The translations under genes were made by a program, and so were the position numbers. The notes beneath the pieces are model-generated. The model was not told the DNA's origin and did not search any database. It saw only the letters and a program-made list of their open reading frames with translations. Of a stretch of DNA of 64,000 nucleotides, positions 33,344-44,600 are shown in pieces (positions within the stretch are counted from its first letter, which is position 1; every line of letters begins with the position of its first letter). Source of the stretch: Notospermus geniculatus (lineage: Eukaryota > Nemertea > Pilidiophora > Heteronemertea > Lineidae); NCBI GenBank assembly GCA_002633025.1, contig NMRB01001642.1, positions 76,851 through 140,850 of the forward strand, written 5' to 3'.

Positions 33344-35622
33344 TCAACACTCTATCTCTGTGATGCCCTCTTCCTCAATGCCCTCGCTGTCCATGATGCC
33401 CCCTGTCCCTGCGATGCCCTCTGACCCTGCAGTGCCCTCTGTCCCTGCAAAGCCCTCTGTCCCTGCGATGCCCTCTGTCCCTGCGACGCCCTCTGTCCCT
33501 GGGATGCCCTCTGTCCCTGCGATGCCCTCTGTCCCTNCCCTGTCCCTGCGAAACCCTCTGCCCCCGCAAAGCCCTCTGTCCCCGCAAAGCCGCCCTCTGT
33601 CCCAGCAAAGCCCTCTGTCTCCACAAAGCCCTCTGTCCCTGCAGTACCCTCTGTCCCTGGGATGCCCCCTGTCCCTGCAATGCCCTCTGTCCCTGCGATG
33701 CCATCTGTCCCTGCAAAGCCATCTGTCCCCGCAAAGCCCTCTGTCCCCGCAAAGCCCTCTGTCTCCACGAAGCCCTCTGTCCCTGCAATGCCCTCTGTCT
33801 CCGCGATGCTGTCTGTCTCCGCGAAGCCCTCTGTCCCTGCAATGCCCTCTGTCTCTGTGAAGCCCTCTGTCTCTGCATTGCCTTCTTTCTCCTTGATCCC
33901 CTCTTTCTCCCCGAACCCCTCTGTCTCCACAACACCCTCTGTCTCCAGCTGTTTCTGTAGATTATCCTGGATCCATTTCCTCTCCATCACCTTCACATGG
34001 AGTCTATTGGGAAGTGACAGATATTTGAGATAAAGCCCGAACAGGCCGCCGCCGAAGAGTATTGCGACCGTGAAAAGTATTAGCATGTCGAGGTGGTGAC
34101 TAATTGGGGTGTTGGTCACATAGAACTGAAAAAATTTCAAAGAATTATGATTAGCAAACTGGAATTCATCAATCATTGTGAGGTCTGACTCTCCGCAAAA
34201 CCTCCATCCAATCACCAGGGTCTACACAACCACTCCCCTCCTCGCACTAGTTTTTAAGGGCAGGGTACGACCATAAATGACCTGAGATTCACATGATGCA
34301 GACCCTCTAGTCATGAGAAGCATGGTGGTGGAGTGGTTGAGCATTAGCCTCAGGTTTGAGAGGTCATGGGGTTGATTCCCAGTGGGTCACCACGTTGTAT
34401 TCTCAACTGGTCTGCTTCTTGAATTCTGGAGAGACTGGGGTAGCCTAATAAAGTGAAGTGCTTTGAGACTATACTACTATACTGCTAGGGGAAAGCGCTC
34501 GAAGGCTTGTACATGTACATGCTGCAACTTGTACTTACCAAAAAATATGTCTCTAGATTGCAATAGGAGTATCCTTCGAGTACATGAACTCGGAAATGGT
34601 ACAGCCCTGAGCCCTGAAGGGAGAAACAGGAGCAGTCAGCCATGATTCTCGCCAAAAGATGGCAGCAAAGTTCTATAGCGAACCAATACAATATAAAATT
34701 CACCTGATTGGTACTCAGTCATTAATAACCATGAATGGGTCCACAAAGCATTGAATTGGACCGTAGTGACTCCTATTGGTCAGGTGATTGACAGCTCTTA
34801 TTGCCCCGAAATTGGGAATGTGGAACGTGACAAACCACAGTTTCATTTTCTGAAACGCTTGAAACAAAATGTAGCAAGCAACTGGTATATCAGAGTGTTT
34901 TTTTCCTCTGAAAAGGACTAATTTCTAGAGTTTTCCATCCATCCTCCCACCACACGGATGTTTACCTCACTCTTCATTCACTCATGAAGAGGAGCAAGAC
35001 AAATGCCCCTGCTATGGGAGAATGCTTACCATCATGTTGAGTGTTGCATGTTCAGGATTCAGGTAGCGTACATTGTAATGTGAAGTGTTTTCACTCTCTT
35101 CTTTCACATAGCTGTTGGACAGATCACCTGTTCATGATAGCAACAATGAAATTGACAAGTTAGGGCGGTAACAGAACTTTCATACCCCTTTTTATTACCG
35201 GTATTTTTTCAGGAAGAGAACCTTTTGACCCCTTTTAAGAATTTTTCGGGAGAAAAGTCATTCAAAGTACCCCTATTTTAAGTGTTTTTTTGGGAATTTT
35301 TTCCCGAAGAGTGCTGCTGAAAATGACCCCTTTTCCCGCGAAAATTGGAACGAGTATGCGGCATGGTTGACTCCTGAGTGGGGGGGGGGGGGCGCGGGGA
35401 AACTGGGCACTGGAAAAATTGTTACCGATTGATGGATACTTACTTATGCATTCATAGTTAGTTCTGTTGTTCATTTCTTCAATGGCCAAGATGTGTTTAC
35501 TTGAGAGTTTGATAGGATCTTTGCCGGGTTGATCCAAGGTGAATCTTAGCAAGATCTCTTTTGTAGCGAAGTCAACAAGATATGCCTGGGGAAAGACAGT
35601 GGATGATTTGACAGTCCAGTGC

Positions 35623-35658
<36 letters not shown>

Positions 35659-38600
35659 GTGTGTGTCTGTGAGGTATCATACAATTTTCACCAATCTTGG
35701 GCCATCACATGGCAGACATGGATCCAGGGGGCGTGCCAGGTGCTCGCCTCTTTTAGCCAAAAGATCTTTGAAATTGTGAATTTGGCACAAATTTCAATGT
35801 TCCTAGTAGGCATACAGTGCGCCCCCTCTTTTCCCCAAATCCTCGATCTGCACCTGATTGGTGCTGGAGTTAACAGGCTGTTACAGCCTTGAAGTTGTCA
35901 TCAAGGGAGAACTTACCCTCTGAATGCAGTCCGAAAAGGCTGTATCGGTGGACAGCATCATGGCGTCCGTGCAGCCACAGTCTCTTTGGAATATCTTGCC
36001 CTTACACTGCTTGTAATTACCTGTCATCTGAATGTGAATCGGAAGACAATGTTTGAATTGAAAAGCATCCTCCCACAGCAGGGGTTTTTACCTTGCACCT
36101 CTTCGAGTGTATGAAGAGGAGCAAGACCAAACCTCTGCTGTGGGAGGACGATTGAAAAGATAGCGTTTGACATCACATTTTGTGAGTATGAAACATTATA
36201 TTATGCTCCAAATCAGTCCAACTCTGAATGCAGTAATATTGAAGTGTTTTGCCCCAACTTTGGCTTCTTAAATTTGTCAGAACTCCACATTAACCTTTCT
36301 GGGGAACAACTCATGGAACAGTTCATTCAGTGCTCATTTGATTCTTTCTGACAAGTGGGTACCGAGTGGAGACTTAGCCAGGAATTGAACCCCGGGTCTC
36401 TCGATCAAGAATAACCATTGCAACTCGGCACTACGCTTTCTTACCTTTGATCTGACATGTGTTTTATGGTATTGCGGTTGTCTTGGATCAGCGTTGTAGA
36501 TATTATCAGTTGTAGGAATCTCAGCACCAAATTCCGATGGTGGACGATAATTTGCCTGAAATGTTCAGAAAACCAACATTCTTTTCTACCACATCTTCGG
36601 CACTTTACCAACAACGAAAATCCACATTTCTTTGTCAAAATCCATTTGTATTGGATTTTTCCATCGGGCACGTATGGCCCTGGTAAGTATGGAAGAGGCC
36701 ATCTCAAGCTACTCATGTTCCTCACTTGGATGGGGTCTTTTATTGCCTTTGCAAAGACACAAGATACAAGGCACCACGGCTTACTCTCCCATGCGACGGA
36801 CTGAAGAGCCAAGGATGATTACTCCCATACGGCCCGGGATTCGAACCCAGGACCTGCCACCTGCTATGCGGACGTGATAACCACTAGGCTATCAAGGCCC
36901 TCATAATCCATGTGAAGGTCCTTCGCTGTAGTTTTTTTCTGGGTCTCCAGTTTCCTCCTACATTACATATTCTACTTACCGGCAGGTCAATGAGGATTGG
37001 AAGGTCTTTATCGTCATACATTTGCCCGTGGAGAAAAATTTCCCACGGAACCTCAACTTGGTGGTGGAATGTCATCCTTAAGCGGTACGGACATGCTGAC
37101 GCCACCGTAAAGGTTTGTGCCGTCTTCTTGCAATGTAAGGATGATTTGGACATCTTGAAATTCACAGCCGACTTCCCCTGAAGATGATAGAGGTTCGTTA
37201 ATGACAGAACTGACCGATTAGGAACCCTACCAAACTGACAGACTAACAGTTCAACTTAGAAACTTCAAATTTGCTATACTTGTAGGCCTACATACCTGTC
37301 TGTTGATAAATGCCAAAATATTCATACTCAGATTGTGGTTATCATTGGCCAGAATATTGTATGATGGTTTAATAAGGAACAGCCATGGATTGCTGAACGT
37401 GGCGTGGATCTCATGGGTAGTGGGCATACCACCTGAAAGGCAAAAAACTGAATGAAAATCTCATGACTGAAGAAGTCCCCCTCCCCCAACTTTGATCACC
37501 AGTGCTTCACGTATAAGACGGGCGCAATCACACTCATGCCCCTGTGCGCCTGCAAAATTGCGCTTAGCTCGAAATCTTCTTACCCTCTTGTAATGAAGAA
37601 ACCATGGCGATTTCAAAGTTTTGCTTTATGTCGAGTTCAATATATGAAATGTACTGGAGGTCGTCGGGCGGTAAAAGTGTTTGGTGGCATTCGTCCTCCT
37701 GGAGCTTCCACTGTGGGTCCCCCTGGAACAGACACCACAACTGTAAACCTCTCAATTAACCCAACAGAGCCGCCTATTTTTTGCACTTTCCATCTGTAGC
37801 TTTCACCGCCCTGAACCACCATGAAATGCCACTGCATAAAGCTGAATAGAGAATATACAGTATATAGAGTCAAGGCGGTTTATGGCGGTTGGAGACATGG
37901 CGGATTGTGGTGCTCCCGGCAGTACTTGGTGATTTTCATTTCTACATTAGAGGTGATGGGGATTTGTGTCAAAAAGTGGGCGTGGTCTCCTAGGCGGCTC
38001 ACAGCAGGGCGGTTTAGGGTGGCATGGGCTCTATTGGGTTAAGCCTCCAAGTGCTGAGGGCAATGCCTCGAAATGTGAAAATGGTTTAGGTTTATGATCA
38101 ACTTTCACCTGATGGTGGACAAATAAATGTAGAACAGGAGAAAACCAGAATGTCTCTTGATCGCATGGAGATGCTGTCCTACTGGGGATCGAACCCAGAA
38201 TCTCAGAGGTGAGAGGCAGTAATGTTTCCACTGCACCACTCTGGCACAAGGCTCGACAGGCCTAAAAATAATAAAATATAGAATATACTTACACCTCTGA
38301 TGCCAAAATCAAACATGTACCAATACCCCTCCTTTGCTGTCACTTTATTCTTGAGGGGTAACACGGAGACTCCGGTGGCGCTGTCATTTTGCACACTAGT
38401 AATCAGAAAGGAACCTCCACCTGCTATCCATACAGTCTTTCCAATATCAGAAACCGACCAACCATCTGAAACTGAAAAAAAATGGTATTTTCAGTTGAAT
38501 TATACTTTCAGTTTGAAATATTGCAGTGAGAGCTGAGTGCCAAATGTGGCATTATTAGGCCACATAAAAAAATGTTAGTTTAGCATCACCCATGCCTCGA

Positions 38601-41600
38601 AATTTCTTGCCTCCTCAAATTAAAAAAAAAAATTCTTTCAATTTTTTCCTCCTAGTTTTACCATTTTACAACAAACTCTGATGATCCTCAATGGGGCCAT
38701 TGACTCATATTTGTACTTTTTGAAATAAAAACCTTTTTTGAGTTCCTAAGGGTTTGTCCATTGTATGATTTAAGCTGCAATGCTTCAAAGCTCTCTTCCG
38801 ATGATCACATTTCAGTATGAAAAATATAATAAAAAATAAAAAAAACTCCTCCCTCCTCACTTTTTGCAAGTATGACTGATGCTAAACTAAAGATTTTTAA
38901 AATATGGCCTTACGTAGATGACATTGGGCTCTTCACGTCTGTCGCATGGGACCGTAAGCCTTGGTGCCTTGTACCTTGTGCCGTTGCAAGGGCAAGTAAA
39001 AGACCCCATCCAAGTAACGAACACGAGTAGCTTGAGATGGCCTCTTCCGTACTTACCAGGGCAAATAATGCTATGGCTTCAGCCCTGACGGAAACAAACT
39101 CGACTGCATGAAGAGAGGGTATGACTGGGGATCGAACCCGGCACCTCAGAGGTGACAGGTGCCAATGTTTCCACTGCACCACAACTCTGACAACCCAGAA
39201 CTACCTGTACATGTACTTTCAGTGTGCAAGATGTTATTTTGCAGAAAATGACAAATGAAGAAGTTTAAAAAACCCGACTCAGGCAGGGTTACCGTAACTT
39301 CCAAAATATTGGTCTGCAGGTCAATGTTGTGTAGGCCTACCTGGTACAGGGCCAGTTTTGAGTATGCATGTAACATCTGTCAGGTGGCTCACATTTGCTG
39401 GGGATATTTCTGAAATAACAAAAGTGAACAATCACGATGATCACTGGGACCATATCTGAAACTGATATTTACTCCCTTCTGGGAATGGTCTCTTAAAGGG
39501 ACCATATAGGCAGCGAACTGTCAGGCTCATATCAGTGAGTGCGGTCACTCCATCACAGTTGACGCTGACAATTGACAACATACATGTACAGATTCTGGCT
39601 TAAAGGAGCTGGACGTCCAAGTTGTAAACACTCACTCACTGGTTCTCTATCCACGCGACACCTGCGGTGCTGCCACCTATTGTCGGTGATGTGTACTGAC
39701 GTGAATATCGTGAGTGAGTTGCATTGGACCGGGCACCAGTCTAACGATCACGGGGCGCTACTGTTGCTGCCACCTTTATGAAGGAATAAAACTAGTTTGC
39801 TGACCATGTTTGTAAACAAACCAGCTTGTTTACAACTTCGGCATCTAACTCCTTTAAATATTGACGTTTTACAGTGTATTTTACTTGCAATATATGTCAG
39901 AGTTAGATTCTCGTACCAACTGATCAGTGTATAATGAGAGCACTCAAAAACAAAATGCCTATGAGGAGGCTGCCTGTAGGGTCTAACTTGCCAAGTAACA
40001 AATTTGAAGGAGAAGTGACCTTGTATTCTGCTAAAAATCTCAATTTCCTGCAGAAATATTCAGTGGCCATACAAGAAATGTGACAACATTGAGCACAAAA
40101 AGTTTAAGTTTTTTGTCTGACTCACCAATATCAAACCACATGGCCGGGCTCTCCATGATGTTTTCGTAATAAAATGATTCATCGATGTACGCCTGGATGA
40201 CGGAAACAAACCTCACGTCGTACGTGCTGTGGTGGATTTCCCTAATCAGAGCTGAACCACCCTTCCTGTGGATGTAAAATAGAAGATAGGGAGCCACCGT
40301 GGTGTAGTGGTTAGCGTCTCCGACTAGTGGTCAGAGCGTCCCGGGTACGAATCCCACTGGGCGTGAGACTTTGGGCAAGTCTCTTTGCCTTACTGGCCTC
40401 TCTCCACCCAGATGTACAAATGGGTACCGGTCGGAAATGCTCAGATTGTAGTGCTGAATGAGCAGCTCATCTGAGTTCTACTGAAAGGTTTCAGGATAGA
40501 CCGGGGTTAAAGTGTAAAGTCAGATGACACCTCTACCATTGTTGATATCGGACTATAAACTGAAACTTCCAACATTTAAGATTGGTCTGGCAAAATAGAC
40601 TCGCTGCTTGTCAGCTTCTAGCATCTACTCTACCAAATTTACAGAAACATGCCGGGTCTGGTTGCACAATCGCTGCATCTCTCCCCCTGCCACAGGGACA
40701 GAAAGGTTGTAAATCCCAATTAAGGGTTAGGGTTCTAACCTCACTTAGGGTTAGGGTTAAGGTGGATTTTGATTCACCAAGGGTTTAACCCTAACCCTAA
40801 GTGAGGGTGAGAACCCTAGCCCTAATGAGGGGTTTACAACTTTCGCATCAGGTTCCTGTGTTCCCTGCAAGACCTCCACTCCATGAAAGTATGACCCAAA
40901 ACTAAAGCTTGCAGCACACGTCACCACTTTCGTTGCTTGTACAGGCAATTTTCGTGGTCGGCGGGCGGTTGCCGGTTTACAGCAGACGTCACCACTCAGT
41001 GGTCTCGTGTGCTGCTGATGGCCACGCATCTCCACAACTGGCAACTACGAGCAATTTTCCTGGTGAAAAATCAAACCGGTTTGATTTTCGGCAACTTGTG
41101 GCAACTCGTGTTCACCACAGAATTTCTGTGGTGAGTGGTCGTTGTCGGCCACAGCACACTTGGCCATTTTCGTGGTGTATGAGCAACAAAAGTGGTGACG
41201 TGTGCTGCAGGCTTAAGAAAAGGACACTACAGTTCCATTCACTTACTTCAGTGTTATAAGCTGTCCAACATTCCAGTCATGGAATTTTGACTTGGAGTCA
41301 GTGGGTGAGTACTCAAAAAGGAAGAGCTTTGTCGGGCTCAAGATGAGGGGGACAAGGATACGAGGGAATGCCAGGTCCAGGGTCTGTAACACACAAAACA
41401 AAAATACAGTGCACCCTTGCTCTTACGAACATCAATTTTACAAACTCCCGGATATTACGAACCCAACATCTGGCTCCCAAAATTTCATGACGTGTGTAAA
41501 TTCTCGCTATTACGATCTCCGCGTTAGTACGAACTTAACCCTTTGACCCAGAAGGGTTCGTTCGTAATAGCAAGGGGAGACTGTACGTAAAAAGATACAG

Positions 41601-44600
41601 ATAAAAATACAACTGTTGGTGAAAGTGTAATGAGGACTGTGCCTACCTCAAGGATTTCTGTTATGTTGAGCCACTCTCTCTGGAGCTGGCCTTCGCCTCC
41701 CGTGACGTTGCACCATCCGACAAGATAAACATCATTGATGTGGTCAACCATTGGGACGTACTGGTCAAGACATACCAGCATCGGGGCTGGGGAGATGTAT
41801 GCCATGCGGTGTATACCTAAACAGCAAAAAACCTCCGAGGATATAGCAGGCTTTGAAATCTTTCAGACGAGTCGAGAATACAAAGTGGCCATTCGACTGG
41901 GAATTGAACCCGTGGCCTCTTTGCATATTCAACCACTGCATCACCACCAGGCTATATGAGGTTAATTATCCCTGGATCTTCAGTCCGTCGCATGGGACAG
42001 TAAGCCCTGGTGCCGTGTACCTTGTGCCTTTGCAAGGGCAAGTAAAAGACCCCATCCAAGTGAGGAACATGAGTAGCTTGAGATGGCCTCTTCTGTACCG
42101 GTACTTACCAGGGCCAATAATATAATGCTATGGCCTTGGCCCTGATGGAAAAAATCTAAAACAAATACTACCGGTAATACCACCACACTCGTCAAGTCTT
42201 ACCAGTTTTTCCATAGAGGATGTGACCAAGTTCGGTCATCAACACAACGTCTCCAGACAGTTTGCCAGTCATCATTGTAACCACGTAGTCGTCATTTTCT
42301 AAAATCACGAGCTGTCGGAAGAAGTTCCCGCCGTCAACTGAACACCACACCTGAAATGGTGTCGAGGGTCTTTTAGGCTTTGCACATCTGGCAGCACTGA
42401 AACCTGTGTGGTTTGATGTCCGCTTGCAAGCAGCAGGTCCCTGGTTGGAATCCAGCCTGCTCCATAGAGGATTAATCATCCCTGGCTCTTCAGTCTGTCG
42501 CATGGGACAGTAAGCCGTGGTGCCTTTGAAAGGGCAAGTAGACCCCATCCAAGTGAGGAACATGAGTAGCTTGAGATGGCCTCTTCTACACTACAACACT
42601 GGGACCACTACAAAAGTTCTGCAAGTCTGGCGCAAGCAAACTCAGTGACCAAAATTTTTCAAAATTTGATTGTGACATGGATACCTCATTCCCATAAGCA
42701 ATAAGATCGTTTGTCTTGGCGTGGAACTCCATTTTGTTGAGCTTGAAGTCTGGCGGGAAGATATACGGTGGGTGGAGAGACTGGCCTTGCAGCTGGTAAA
42801 GGTCATTCATCAACCATGCCTGTACTGCTACCTTACCATTCTGAAGAGAAAAATATTTAAAAAAATATATATATATTTTTTAAAAAAAAATAAAAAAATA
42901 AAAATAAAATTAAAAAAAAAATAAAAAAAATTTTGTGGTTGCCACAAAAATTGCTGGGCAGTGAATGGTGAGCAACACCAGCAAGAGAATTCTTCAAAGG
43001 AAGACTTGCCGAGGATAAACCGGTTTAGTGTTTGATGAGAAAAGTAACTTCTTGAACAGAGTTGACAATACAAGACTTGCCAAGAATCAAACCGGTTTGA
43101 TCTTTGACAATACAAGACTTGCCAAGAATCAAACCGGTTTGATCTTTGGCAACACAAGGCTTGCCGAGAATCAAACCGGTTTGATCTTTGACAATACAAC
43201 GCTTGCCAAGAATTAAACCGATTTGATATTTGACAATACAAGACTTGCCAAGAATCAAACCGGTTTGATCTTTGACAATACAAGACTTGCAAAGAACCAA
43301 ACCGGTTTGATCTTTGATGAAGAAAATTGTATCTTGAACAGAGCTGACAGGACAAGTGCACAGTGTCATGGCAATAAGCCTCAAAAAAACTTGCCATACA
43401 TGCTGCGAGCTTACCTTTGTTTCAAATGCCATGGCTAAGCCATGCATATGGGTGTTATAAGCCAGGGATATGATATGTGAGAGTCCTTCCTCTCCAGGGA
43501 AGTTTCCAAGGCATTTCAAGTCGGTATACGGAGGCTGCATGTAACACCATGTGTCCTTGGTCTGATTCCTTGGGCCTATTAAAATAACATCACCTATGGA
43601 AAAGAGGTTTTTAGAATAATATGGCAACAATATATCCCGCTGCTATTCTATAAGAAATTTCACCAACCCTTCTATAGTGTTTGTTGACTTGCCCATTCCA
43701 AGGGCTAGTAGTGTCTCCAACTATGGTGCCTAATATTGAGCCAAGAGTTTTGAGCTCTAACTTTCTCGTTACTGGCTCTTTTGACAATATTGGACAAACT
43801 TTATGTTGGCCTGAATGTAGGAGGAAACCAGAGCCCCCTGGTGGAAACCATGATACCAGGAATTGAACCTCAGACCTCGGAGGTGACAGGTGACGATGTT
43901 TCCACTGTGCCACTCTGACACCATGTCAACCACTGTTAGTTCGGATTATAGCTATTCTTACTTTTCAAATCGTCTCTTTCATGGCAGAGGCAAACGCTGG
44001 TGTACGTCAGGCAGAGCTCAGAAAACTGGAATAGGGGAACATTCAAACTTAGCCTTGGCTTAAACTAGGCCTAGCTTGACATTTCATAAGACATCTTGAC
44101 TATGAGAGAGGGAAATTCAGACGTGGAGGTGGACAAGGTAGCGAAATTTGACGTCGCCACATAGGTACAGCTACATGTACATGAACTTGCTTAAAGGGAC
44201 CCTATAGGCAGCTAGCTATTTGGCTCAAATCAATGTGATGCAGTCACTTCATCACAGGTGGCGCTAGCAACTGACGATCTACAGATTTTGGCTCTAATAA
44301 TGCTGATGTTTAGTGTGTTTTGCTTATTCTGTCAGAATTAGATTCTCATGTCAACTGATCCGTGTAATAAGCACATCAAATCCTTAAAAGAGAATAATTA
44401 CCTCAAGCCATGGTACTTGGACTTTACGAAACTCTGCCTCCCTCTGTTCTGCTTCATTGTCATCATCATCATCGTCATCATGATGGTCATCAACATGATC
44501 ATTATCAAGGTTGCCTCCAATCTCCAACAAGCTGTTACTCACGTACAAACCCGTGTCCAGGAGAATGAGTAGATGTTGATTGGTGAGAGCTGCGTCAACC

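Noticed and set aside
33360-33860. Plus-strand Pro/Ser-rich frame over the CATSPERB array
   Set aside because: It arises because the 18-bp unit has no stop in several frames. Only the minus frame continues from the membrane span.
43058-43318. CRISPR-like array
   Set aside because: Spacers are themselves repeated and the DNA is clearly animal; it is a minisatellite.
42828-43630. Minus-strand frames with SNRFDSWQVLYCQR repeats
   Set aside because: Intronic array at 43058-43318 read through; only 43593-43415 is a real CATSPERB exon.
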